From: an uncultured Mailhella sp.
GTDB taxonomy: Bacteria > Desulfobacterota > Desulfovibrionia > Desulfovibrionales > Desulfovibrionaceae
DNA: 64,000 bases
Direction: 5' to 3'
Assembly: GCF_944324995.1 (NCBI RefSeq)
Contig: NZ_CALUYL010000003.1
Span: 62,001 to 126,000 of the forward strand
The position numbers and the translations under genes are program-made. Shown here one piece after another: positions 1-8,499 of this stretch. Below the pieces are notes generated by a model. That model saw nothing but the letters and a program-made list of their open reading frames with translations, was not told the origin of the DNA and did not search any database. How positions within the stretch are numbered: the stretch's first letter is position 1; each line of letters opens with the position of its first letter.

Positions 1-363
1 GAAACGGCCCACTTCCTCGGCGTCCGCAACAGGAGCGTCACCATTCTGGAAATGGCCAACGAGATCGCCCGCGGCTGCGGCGGCACCTTCCTGACACATA
101 TTCGCAGCAATCTTCAGCATTTCGGCGTCACCGTCCATACCGGAGCCGCCGTCCAGTCCATTACGGATGAAGGCGTCGTGTGCAACGGCAGCCTGATTCC
201 GGCCGACACCGTGGTCATTGCCGCGGGCTACCGCTCCGACACCTCCCTGCTCGAACCCCTCAAGCAGGCTTTCGGCCAAGTGCATGTCATCGGGGACGCA
301 CTCGCTCCCCGCAAGATTCAGGACGCCACGCGTGAGGGCTTCCTCTGCGCCTGTTCCCTCTAA
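1..363 (+). CDS. Enoate-reductase-like flavoprotein, C-terminal fragment
   Basis: The gene is cut by the left edge of the window; only about 120 C-terminal residues are visible, read in frame from base 1 to a TAA at 361. The fragment has the layout of the FAD/NAD(P)-binding C-terminal half of the old-yellow-enzyme/2,4-dienoyl-CoA reductase/BaiCD family: a strand ending in a segment on enforcing an electron-transfer site (TAADTVVIAAGYRS-like turn at the middle) and the family's closing motif GDALAPRKIQDATREG, where the FAD-binding GD is followed by a helix. Such proteins reduce activated C=C bonds with flavin and an Fe-S cluster; those parts lie outside the window. It is followed 16 bases later by an amidohydrolase-fold gene, so it probably belongs to the same catabolic operon. 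The exact substrate cannot be read from the fragment. Confidence 0.7.
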   Translation, partial: ETAHFLGVRNRSVTILEMANEIARGCGGTFLTHIRSNLQHFGVTVHTGAAVQSITDEGVVCNGSLIPADTVVIAAGYRSDTSLLEPLKQAFGQVHVIGDALAPRKIQDATREGFLCACSL

Positions 364-379
364 CCATTGGAGAATTATC

Positions 380-1240
380 ATGATCATCGATTTTCGCGTA
401 CGTCCGCCCTACGAAGGCAATCTTTCCCTCGGCATTTTCGGCAGCTGCTGGACCCCGCCCGCCGATCCTGCGGAAGAGATGTTCACCACCGCCGGAAGAG
501 ATCCCATTCCTTCGGCCGACCAGCATTCCGTTCCGCTGCTTCTCCAGGAACTTGAGGAAGCGGGAGTGGCGGCCTCCGTACTCATGGGCCGTGTGAGCGA
601 AGTGGGAACCTCCCATTCCTCCACCACCAACGACGACGCACTGCGTCTGAGCCGCGAACATCCCGGCAAGTTCTTCCCCTTCGTAGCGCTGGAACCCCGC
701 TCCCCCCACGTCATGGAAGAACTGGAACTCCGCCGCAGTCAGGGCTTTGTCGGCGCCTGCATCGATCCGAGCTTCAGCAATCCTCCGCTGTACGCGGATG
801 ATCCGCTCATCGACCCCATCTACGAGTACTGCCAGAATCACGGCATGATCATGTCCATCATGCAGAGCGGCCTCTACGTCAAGGACCTCACCTACACCCA
901 TCCCATCCACGTGCAGCATGTGGCGCAAAAGTTCCCGCGCCTCAAAATCGTTGTCCCCCATGCCTGCTGGCCCTATCTGCAGCTCATGACCGGCGTGGCC
1001 ATGATGCACACCAACATCTGGCTCATTCCCGACTGCTACGCCTACATTCCCGGCATGTTCGGCGTGAACGACTTCGTCAACACCGCCAACACGCTGCTGC
1101 GTCACCGGGTGCTCTTTGCCAGCTCCTATCCCGTCCGCGGCATCGCCCAGAGCATAAAGATGTGGAAAGACCTGCCCTTCACCCCCGAGGCCCTTCAGCT
1201 CACCATGCACGACAATGCGGCCCGTCTGCTCGGGCTCTGA
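380..1240 (+). CDS. Amidohydrolase-2-like TIM-barrel protein, paralogue A
   Basis: 286 residues. I start it at 380 because the N-terminus MIIDFRVRPP is shared with paralogues at 5456 and 6361; an upstream in-frame ATG at 218 overlaps the preceding gene. The fold assignment rests on length and on the family landmarks: IDFRVR at the first strand, VVPHACWP near residue 195 and LFASSYPVRG near residue 245. In canonical PF04909 enzymes (for example ACMSD-type decarboxylases) the first strand carries HxH and the last carries an Asp (SDYP); here these are RVR and SSYP, so most metal ligands are missing while the mid-barrel His remains. It lies between the flavoprotein fragment and an MmgE/PrpD gene with short gaps. 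The product may be a metal-independent lyase or hydrolase, but its reaction is unknown. Confidence 0.8.
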   Translation: MIIDFRVRPPYEGNLSLGIFGSCWTPPADPAEEMFTTAGRDPIPSADQHSVPLLLQELEEAGVAASVLMGRVSEVGTSHSSTTNDDALRLSREHPGKFFPFVALEPRSPHVMEELELRRSQGFVGACIDPSFSNPPLYADDPLIDPIYEYCQNHGMIMSIMQSGLYVKDLTYTHPIHVQHVAQKFPRLKIVVPHACWPYLQLMTGVAMMHTNIWLIPDCYAYIPGMFGVNDFVNTANTLLRHRVLFASSYPVRGIAQSIKMWKDLPFTPEALQLTMHDNAARLLGL

Positions 1241-1249
1241 GGAACGGCC

Positions 1250-2623
1250 ATGGACGCCATCAAGGAAATCGCGTCATTCGTCCGCGGAACATCCTTCGAC
1301 GATCTTCCCGACGCGGTCGTGAAGCACGACAAGGAACTCATCCTGGACACGATCGCCTGCGGTCTGGCGGGATCCGCAGCTCCCGGCTGCCGGGAACTCG
1401 CCCGCTGGGCCATCGATACCGGCGGCTCGCCGCAGGCCTCGCTGCTGGTGTTCGGAGGCAAGGTGCCCGCCATCCATGCAGGCATGGTCAACGCCACGCT
1501 TTTTCAGGCGCTGGACTTCGACGACACGCACGACAGGGCCATTGCCCATACCCACTGCACCTGCCTTGCCGCCGCCCTCGCCGTTGCGGAATACGCCGGA
1601 AACATCGACGGCAGGCACCTGCTTGCGGCCGTGACTCTCGGTGCGGAAGTCATGGGGCGCACAGGCCGGAGCATACACGCTCCTCTGCGCTTCAACCGCA
1701 CGGGAACCCTGGCCTATTTCGGCGCCGTCACCGCGGCGGGAAAACTCATGGGACTCTCGGAAGACGAACTTGTCGCCGCCTACGGCATCGCCTTTGCCCA
1801 GACGGGGGCAACACTGCAATCCAATATCGACGGCGCACTCGTCAAGCGCATGCATCCCGGCTTTGCCGTGCGCAGCGGCATTACGGCCTGTCAGCTCGCC
1901 CGGCTCGGCATTACCGGCCCCGTCAACGTGCTGGAAGGCCCCTACGGCTATATGTCTCTCTATGAAAACGGCAACTACAGCCGGGTGGAAATGCTGCGCG
2001 GCCTGGGAACCGAATGGGACATGCTGAATATCGGCCTCAAGCCCTATCCCTGTGCCCGCGACGCCGCCGGCGCGCTGGAGGCGGGCATGATGCTCCATGC
2101 GCAGGGCGTGGATTTCCGCCATGTCCGGTCCGCGGAAATAGCCATGCCCGAAGTGGCCTGGCGCGTATCCGGCAAGCCCTACGACGCCATAACGGGCAAT
2201 CCCGTGGTGGAAAGCATTCTGAGCGGTGCCTGGTGCGGAGCTCTCGGTCTGGTCAAGGGAACGGCCATGCTCGAAGACTTTACCGAAAAGGGCGTGCAGA
2301 ACCCCGAAGTCCGGCAGGTGGCCCGCAGCATATCGCTGCGAACCGACGACGGCGCTCCGGCCGCCTCCATGGTACCCGTCACCATGACCGTCACCATGAC
2401 CGACGGCACCACGCGTTCCGCCGTGTGCCGGGAATTGAAAGGCTCCTGGAAAAACCCCATGACGCAGGAGGAAATGGAGCATAAGCTGTCGATGTGCGCG
2501 AAATCCTCCATCCGCCCGATTTCCGAAGAGCGGCTCCGGGAACTCGCTCATACCGTCAGCACTCTGGAAGATCAGGAAGATGCCGCAAATCTCATTCGCC
2601 TCATGACGCCCGAAGAAGTCTGA
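1250..2623 (+). CDS. MmgE/PrpD family protein
   Basis: 457 residues, the usual length of the MmgE/PrpD superfamily (2-methylcitrate dehydratase, cis-aconitate decarboxylase, iminodisuccinate epimerase). The N-terminal all-helical domain carries the family landmarks DTIACGLAGS and ALDFDDTHD near residues 32 and 87, the latter being the conserved active-site Asp-rich segment. A smaller alpha/beta lid domain follows from about residue 270 (GLKPYPCARD turn). Members act on di- and tricarboxylates without cofactor. It starts nine bases after the amidohydrolase-like gene and is followed by a ferredoxin-nitroreductase, so it is probably part of the same pathway. There is no sign of the 2-methylcitrate cycle genes prpB or prpC here, which argues against a plain propionate role. 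Confidence 0.85.
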   Translation: MDAIKEIASFVRGTSFDDLPDAVVKHDKELILDTIACGLAGSAAPGCRELARWAIDTGGSPQASLLVFGGKVPAIHAGMVNATLFQALDFDDTHDRAIAHTHCTCLAAALAVAEYAGNIDGRHLLAAVTLGAEVMGRTGRSIHAPLRFNRTGTLAYFGAVTAAGKLMGLSEDELVAAYGIAFAQTGATLQSNIDGALVKRMHPGFAVRSGITACQLARLGITGPVNVLEGPYGYMSLYENGNYSRVEMLRGLGTEWDMLNIGLKPYPCARDAAGALEAGMMLHAQGVDFRHVRSAEIAMPEVAWRVSGKPYDAITGNPVVESILSGAWCGALGLVKGTAMLEDFTEKGVQNPEVRQVARSISLRTDDGAPAASMVPVTMTVTMTDGTTRSAVCRELKGSWKNPMTQEEMEHKLSMCAKSSIRPISEERLRELAHTVSTLEDQEDAANLIRLMTPEEV

Positions 2624-2728
2624 TCAGTCCCGGTCCGCCGTTTTTTGCGCGGCCGTGGGAAGCCGCCTTCACACGGCCGCCCTGCCGGCGCCGACCCCTC
2701 TGCCGACACCCATCTCAACGGAGGCCTC

Positions 2729-3547
2729 ATGGAACAGCCCGCCCCCTTTCTCACCGTCGATCAGGAACGCTGCACAGGTTGCGGCCTTTGCGAAAAGGCC
2801 TGCCGCCGCTTCATCTTTGAAAAATCCCCGGAAAACGGCAAAAGCACCATTCGTCAGGACAAGGTTTCGCTCTGCATGCACTGCGGCCAGTGCCTGGCCA
2901 TATGCCCCGCCTTCGCCATACGGCTGGACGGCGCAACCGGCAAAGATCTGCCCGAAGATCACGGCCCCTCAGTCGATTCTGAACAGCTTTCCGCCCTCAT
3001 GAAGCGCAGACGTTCCACAGGCTGCTTTTCCCCCAGACAGCCTGAACGGTCGCTTCTTCTGGATGCCGTGGCGGACGCGGCCTACGCTCCGTCGGCCTCC
3101 AACCTGCGCAGCGTGCGGTGGAAGATCATCGACAGCCCGCAGCAGCTTGAAAGCATCAGGCAGGAGCTGCTCCCCTATTACCGCGACGGCAGCACCGAAA
3201 AGGTGCGCAGCCATTACGTGAACGCCGAAGAGGGCCGCGACAGCCTGCTGCGCGGTGCCCCCTGCGTGATTCTGGCCATGGCTCCCGCCGAAGCGTCGTG
3301 GGGATGCACCGACTGCGCCGCCGCCGTCAGCTATCTGGAACTTGCCCTGCTTGCCCGGGGTATCGGCTCATGCTGGGCCGGAAGCATCGTGCAGGCAGCC
3401 CGCAGCCGCCCGCTGGCCTCCCTCGGACTGCCCGAAGGCCATGTGCTGCACGGCGCACTCATGGCCGGATATCCGGCCGTACACTGGCGCCGCCTGCCGC
3501 TGCGCAGCCCCGGCCGCATACTGTTCAACGAAGACGCTTCCCTGTAA
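2729..3547 (+). CDS. Nitroreductase with N-terminal 2[4Fe-4S] ferredoxin domain
   Basis: 272 residues. The start at 2729 has a GGAGG five bases upstream and places the ferredoxin domain at the N-terminus; an ATG at 2645 gives a longer but unsupported extension. Residues 10-70 hold two cluster motifs, CTGCGLCEKAC and CMHCGQCLAICP. The rest is a nitroreductase-fold FMN domain: RRSTGCFSPR near residue 93, then APSASNLRS, and the C-terminal MAGYPAVHWRRLP. Proteins of this architecture pass electrons from ferredoxin to FMN to reduce nitro, enone or related groups in the cytoplasm. It is the last gene before a strong terminator and therefore closes the left arm of the catabolic locus. The physiological substrate is not known. 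Confidence 0.88.
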   Translation: MEQPAPFLTVDQERCTGCGLCEKACRRFIFEKSPENGKSTIRQDKVSLCMHCGQCLAICPAFAIRLDGATGKDLPEDHGPSVDSEQLSALMKRRRSTGCFSPRQPERSLLLDAVADAAYAPSASNLRSVRWKIIDSPQQLESIRQELLPYYRDGSTEKVRSHYVNAEEGRDSLLRGAPCVILAMAPAEASWGCTDCAAAVSYLELALLARGIGSCWAGSIVQAARSRPLASLGLPEGHVLHGALMAGYPAVHWRRLPLRSPGRILFNEDASL

Positions 3548-3551
3548 TTCC

Positions 3552-3574
3552 GGCGGCCCCTGCGGCCGCCTTTT

Positions 3575-3576
<2 letters not shown>
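3552..3576 (+). terminator. Rho-independent terminator
   Basis: A perfect 7-bp GGCGGCC/GGCCGCC stem with a 5-base loop is followed by six T. It ends the left-arm operon and touches the stop codon (3575-3577) of the convergent activator gene. Confidence 0.9.
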
Positions 3577-4984
<1,408 letters not shown>

Positions 4985-5015
4985 ATTGCCGCTCCTTCCC
5001 TGACGGGCTTTTTCA

Positions 5016-5130
5016 TTTTGAGGCTTTTTTGCATCACACCTTTTGCGGAGTTAACTTGAATTTTTTATATAATATATTGAAATATTATATATTTTTTTAA
5101 AAATAAAGTTTTTGTTTTTGAGGCTTTTTT
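5016..5130. repeat. 15-base direct repeat, copies 100 bases apart
   Basis: TTTTGAGGCTTTTTT occurs at 5016-5030 and again at 5116-5130. Both copies lie upstream of the sigma-54 promoter, at about 345 and 245 bases, in the range of enhancer sites for this class of activator. On the other strand they read AAAAAAGCCTCAAAA. Confidence 0.6.
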
Positions 5131-5142
5131 ACTGATGAAAAA

Positions 5143-5158
5143 TGGCACAAATGAAGCA
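5143..5158 (+). promoter_or_regulatory. Possible second sigma-54-like element
   Basis: TGGCAC-AAATG-AAGCA keeps GG and GC ten bases apart, as required for -24/-12 promoters, but has AA where TT is normal just before GC. It would start transcription some 300 bases before paralogue B. A chance match in AT-rich sequence is quite possible. Confidence 0.25.
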
Positions 5159-5359
5159 TTATCATATTTTATATCATATTATCAAATAATTATCATAATA
5201 CTCCGTACATCAAAATTGATGCATTATTACCTCATCTTGGCCATTTCGGCAAGTTTTTTCACCTTTTTTTCTCCCTCCGCTTCGCTCCCAAATTCCTCTT
5301 CCCTCGCATGAATTCTCACCCCATGCATTTTTTTTCACGCTTACGGCATGCTTTCGATA

Positions 5360-5375
5360 TGGCATACTTCTTGCA
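5360..5375 (+). promoter_or_regulatory. Sigma-54 (-24/-12) promoter
   Basis: TGGCAT-ACTTC-TTGCA matches the TGGCAY-N5-TTGCW consensus at every informative position. The predicted start of transcription is near 5387, leaving a leader of about 70 bases before the ATG at 5456. It argues against the in-frame upstream ATG at 5348, which lies ahead of the promoter. It would drive the operon from paralogue B to the TRAP genes. Confidence 0.88.
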
Positions 5376-5455
5376 TACTCAAAAATATACCATCATCTTA
5401 CCCTTTCCACCATGAACGTATTTCCCTTTCAACATGTCAATATCGGGATACCATT

Positions 5456-6319
5456 ATGATTATTGATTTCAGAGTAAGACCACCTATTCCAAGCTATCTT
5501 GAATCCGGTGCTTTTGAAGTCTGGGAAAATCCACATTCTCCTTACCGCAATCAATGGGAAGGTAGAATAAAAACTCCGTCCATGAACGGAGATATGGATG
5601 CATTTGTCCGTGAAATGGAAGAAGCCGGTATTGACATCAGCGTCATTATCGGACGGATGACAAAGGTTCAGGACAAGGGAAGAGGCAACGTAACGGCCGA
5701 TGATCTTGATGCCATCATCAGGAAGTACCCCGGTAAATTCGCAGGCATGCCCGCCGTGGATCCTCTGGATCCCGATGCCATGGAACAGATAGAGCGTGCT
5801 GCCGACATGGGCATGGCCGGCATATGCATAGAGCCCTTCTGGAGCTCCGAGCACATGTTCCTCAACGACAGCCGGCTCTTCCCGCTCTACAAAAAAATAG
5901 AATCCCTCGGGCTGCTCTTCACCACCACGCTGAACTTCAACTGTGGCGACAGCACGAAGTGGAACTCCCCCTATCATGTGGAACAGATAGCCATGGCCTG
6001 CCCCGACATGCCCCTGCTCATCACGCATGCCTGCTGGCCCCGTCTCACCGAACTCATGGCCATAGCCGTGCGCTACCCCAACGTCTATCTGATTCCCGAC
6101 TGCTACTTCTACTTCCCCTTCATCGACACCGCCAAGGAACAGCGCATCATGTACAACCACATGCTGCAGAACCAGGTGCTGTTCGGCAGTTCCTATCCCA
6201 TCCGCGGGTTCAAGCAGTCCGTGGAGCTTTCCCTGGAACAGGGGCAGTGGCTCCCCGAACCCAAAGAAAAATTCTTCTGGAAAAACGGCGCCAGACTTCT
6301 TCATCTGGACATCGCCTGA
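5456..6319 (+). CDS. Amidohydrolase-2-like TIM-barrel protein, paralogue B
   Basis: 287 residues; the start is set by the shared N-terminus MIIDFRVRPP and by the sigma-54 promoter lying just upstream. It is closest to paralogue C, sharing segments such as GICIEPFW versus GICVEPFW, a run of FYFPFI..T, MYNHMLQ.QVLF, and the C-terminal KEKFFWKNGARLL. As in A and C, the HxH of the first barrel strand is RVR and the final Asp motif is SSYP (LFGSSYPIRG); the mid-barrel strand reads TTTLNF with no His, whereas LITHACWP keeps its His. It is the first gene of a probable six-gene operon. The first 200 bases are more AT-rich than the rest. The reaction is unknown. Confidence 0.82.
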   Translation: MIIDFRVRPPIPSYLESGAFEVWENPHSPYRNQWEGRIKTPSMNGDMDAFVREMEEAGIDISVIIGRMTKVQDKGRGNVTADDLDAIIRKYPGKFAGMPAVDPLDPDAMEQIERAADMGMAGICIEPFWSSEHMFLNDSRLFPLYKKIESLGLLFTTTLNFNCGDSTKWNSPYHVEQIAMACPDMPLLITHACWPRLTELMAIAVRYPNVYLIPDCYFYFPFIDTAKEQRIMYNHMLQNQVLFGSSYPIRGFKQSVELSLEQGQWLPEPKEKFFWKNGARLLHLDIA

Positions 6320-6360
6320 TCTCCCCTATTCCACAGATCTCATCCGCAAGGAGCACAATC

Positions 6361-7236
6361 ATGATCATCGACTTCCGCATTCGTCCTCCGTTCAAGAGCT
6401 TCCGGGAAACCGGTCTGTTCAAGGCCTGGAACAATCCGCCGAGCTCCGGCGCCTTCGCCCTCATGGCCGAAGGCCGCGAGCCCGTCATTTCCGCGAAGAC
6501 CGGTGACTACGGTCAGTTCATGGCCGAACTCGACGAGGCCGGCATCGATCTCGGCGTCATCGTCGGCCGCTTCACCAAGACCGATTCCGTCGGATCCGGC
6601 AACGTCACCCCCGAAGAAATTCTGGACTTCATGAATCTGTATCCGGGCCGCTTCATGGGCATGCCCGCCCTTGATCCCACTGCCCCCGACGCTCTTTCGC
6701 AGATCCGCCGCATGAAGAGCCTCGGCATGAAGGGCATCTGCGTCGAACCTTTCTGGCTCGACAAGTGCTACCGTGTCAACGATCCCTGCCTCATGGACTT
6801 CTACCGTGCCGTCGAAGCCGAAAATCTCACCCTGGTCATTACCCTGAACTGGCTCTGCGGCAACGACACGAGCTGGAACGAACCCAAGGATATCGAAGAC
6901 ATCGCCATCGCCTGCCCGAACCTGAACATCGTGGTTCCGCATTCCTGCTATCCCAAGCTGGTGGAATTCATGGCCATCATGGTTCGCTACCCCAACATCT
7001 ACTCGCTGCCGGACAGCTATTTCTACTTCCCCTTCATAAATACGGTGGACGATCAGATCCTCATGTATAACCATATGCTGCAGGATCAGGTGCTCTTCGC
7101 GAGCTCCTACCCCATCCGCGGCGTGGGTCAGGCCCTCAGAGAGTCGCTGGACCGCCCGTGGATGCCCGTTCCCAAGGAGAAGTTCCTCTGGAAGAACGCG
7201 GCCAAACTCCTCGGCATCGATACCGCTTCCGCATAG
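6361..7236 (+). CDS. Amidohydrolase-2-like TIM-barrel protein, paralogue C
   Basis: 291 residues, starting MIIDFRIRPP, with AAGGAG ten bases before the ATG and 41 bases after paralogue B. The same landmarks are present: GICVEPFW near residue 123, VVPHSCYP near 195, LPDSYFYFPF, and VLFASSYPIRG near 250. The ligands usual for this superfamily (HxH on strand 1, His on strand 5, Asp on strand 8) are RIR, a Thr/Leu strand (VITLNW) and Ser respectively. B and C probably arose by tandem duplication. They may form a hetero-oligomer or handle two related intermediates of one pathway, but this is inference. Confidence 0.82.
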   Translation: MIIDFRIRPPFKSFRETGLFKAWNNPPSSGAFALMAEGREPVISAKTGDYGQFMAELDEAGIDLGVIVGRFTKTDSVGSGNVTPEEILDFMNLYPGRFMGMPALDPTAPDALSQIRRMKSLGMKGICVEPFWLDKCYRVNDPCLMDFYRAVEAENLTLVITLNWLCGNDTSWNEPKDIEDIAIACPNLNIVVPHSCYPKLVEFMAIMVRYPNIYSLPDSYFYFPFINTVDDQILMYNHMLQDQVLFASSYPIRGVGQALRESLDRPWMPVPKEKFLWKNAAKLLGIDTASA

Positions 7237-7242
7237 TACCGG

Positions 7243-7266
7243 GAGGGCCCGGAATTCCGGGCCCTC
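7243..7266. other. Perfect 24-base palindrome between operon genes
   Basis: GAGGGCCCGG and CCGGGCCCTC flank AATT, giving a completely symmetrical 24-base element seven bases after the stop of paralogue C. There is no T-run, so it is not a standard terminator. In RNA it would form a 10-bp GC-rich hairpin that could protect the upstream message or lower expression of the downstream TRAP genes. Confidence 0.7.
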
Positions 7267-7311
7267 GCCCCGCCGGCATCGACGCCCAACCGCAACCGAC
7301 CAGAGGCATCT

Positions 7312-8001
7312 ATGAAGGTCATTGCATTCAACGGCAGTCCACGAAAAAACTCCAATACCGCAACCCTTCTCAGGCACGCCCTGGAAGGCGCCGCAGAGGC
7401 GAAAGCGGAAACCTCTCTTGTTCATCTGTACGACATGTCATTCAGCGGATGCCGCAGCTGTCTGGCATGCAAGAGCCGGAACCGGCCGCGCACCGGCCTG
7501 TGCGTTCTGCGCGACGCCGCAACTCCCTACCTCGAAGAAGCTCTGAACGCCGACGTCATTCTGCTCGGCAGTCCCATCTACTTCTACACCGAATCCTCTT
7601 CCATGAGAGCTTTCATGGAACGTCTGCTCTTTCCCGTCACCCGTTACGAGAAAGAACGTTCTCTCCTGAAGAGAACCATCCGAACCGCACTGTTCTACAC
7701 CATGAACATCACCGAAGCGGAAATAGCCAGGCGCAATCCTCCGTTTCCAGAGAACTTCTCCCTCTCCGTCATCGAACAGTCGGCTTTTTTCATGAAGCGC
7801 GTTTTCGGTCACTGCGAAACGCTTCTCTGCACCGATACCATGCAGGTTCAGGACTACAGCAAGTTCTATATGGACATCTATGACGGCGCGGCCAAAAAGC
7901 AGCGGCACGACGAGGTGTTTCCCCTCGACTGCCAACGCGCCAGAGAGCTCGGACGCCGTCTTGCCTCCGCTTCCGACCTGCAAGACAAGGAGTCTTCATG
8001 A
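7312..8001 (+). CDS. Flavodoxin-fold NAD(P)H-dependent FMN reductase / iron-sulfur flavoprotein
   Basis: 229 residues. The N-terminus VIAFNGSPRKNSNTATLL is the FMN phosphate-binding loop of the NADPH-dependent FMN reductase family, and ILLGSPIYFYTESSSMRAFMER is the second flavin loop region. Cysteines in the segment GCRSCLACK (about 44-52) and a later Cys at about 64 (GLCVL) resemble the compact cluster motif of iron-sulfur flavoproteins, which suggests one Fe-S cluster. It lies in the sigma-54 operon between paralogue C and the TRAP genes and overlaps the next gene by four bases (ATGA). It could supply reduced flavin or electrons to the flavoenzymes of the left arm. Confidence 0.85.
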   Translation: MKVIAFNGSPRKNSNTATLLRHALEGAAEAKAETSLVHLYDMSFSGCRSCLACKSRNRPRTGLCVLRDAATPYLEEALNADVILLGSPIYFYTESSSMRAFMERLLFPVTRYEKERSLLKRTIRTALFYTMNITEAEIARRNPPFPENFSLSVIEQSAFFMKRVFGHCETLLCTDTMQVQDYSKFYMDIYDGAAKKQRHDEVFPLDCQRARELGRRLASASDLQDKESS

Positions 8002-8489
8002 ACAAGCTTCTGCAATGTCTGGACACCGTCATCAACCGTATTGGCGCTTGTGTTCTGATCATGCTCATCATCATTTCCTTTCTCCAGGTCGTGTTCCGCT
8101 ATTGCTTCAACAATGCGCTGAGCTGGCCTGAAGAAGTATGCCGCTACCTTTTCATCGCTCTTGCCTATGCCGGAGCGGCGCTCACCATGCGCAGCAACGG
8201 TCATCTGCGCGTGGATGTGGCCCTCAGCTTCTCCGGTCCGACGATGAAAAAAATCTTCAACATCATCACGCACGCATGCTCTCTCTTCTACTGCATTGCC
8301 TGTACGTACCTCTCCTATGACATGATGCTCGAAGTCAAGGGCATGGAGCAGCATGCCTCCAGCATCGACATGGAGGTATGGATCACCTGGATACCCATTC
8401 CGGTAGGATTCGTTCTCATGGCCTTCTACGCGGCTATTCTGCTGGCGAAGACCATCATGAACAAACCCGTCCCGGGTGGAACGGAATAA
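7998..8489 (+). CDS. dctQ: TRAP transporter small membrane subunit (DctQ type)
   Basis: 163 residues with four hydrophobic segments (about 15-38, 48-66, 87-110 and 127-150), the fold of DctQ subunits of tripartite ATP-independent periplasmic transporters. The FLQVVFRYCFNNALSWPEE segment after helix 1 is the usual family signature (RY..N..L.W.EE). It begins inside the stop codon of the flavodoxin-like gene and is followed by the DctM and DctP genes. It joins the large subunit in the inner membrane. Confidence 0.93.
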   Translation: MNKLLQCLDTVINRIGACVLIMLIIISFLQVVFRYCFNNALSWPEEVCRYLFIALAYAGAALTMRSNGHLRVDVALSFSGPTMKKIFNIITHACSLFYCIACTYLSYDMMLEVKGMEQHASSIDMEVWITWIPIPVGFVLMAFYAAILLAKTIMNKPVPGGTE

Positions 8490-8499
8490 AGGAGCATCT

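Larger units (their letters stand above)
4985..5455. promoter_or_regulatory. AT-rich divergent control region
   Basis: This 471-base gap between the activator and paralogue B is much more AT-rich than the surrounding genes. It holds a sigma-54 promoter at 5360-5375, a weaker look-alike at 5143-5158, a 15-base direct repeat exactly 100 bases apart (5016 and 5116), a CATCAA-AA-TTGATG inverted repeat at 5208-5221, and four ATCA-centred repeats between 5159 and 5199. Together these look like activator-binding and DNA-bending sequences; none has experimental support here. No gene is seen in it. Confidence 0.7.

Noticed and set aside
5348..5455. Upstream in-frame extension of paralogue B
   Set aside because: The sigma-54 promoter at 5360-5375 lies after this ATG, and the conserved N-terminus of all three paralogues starts at MIIDF.
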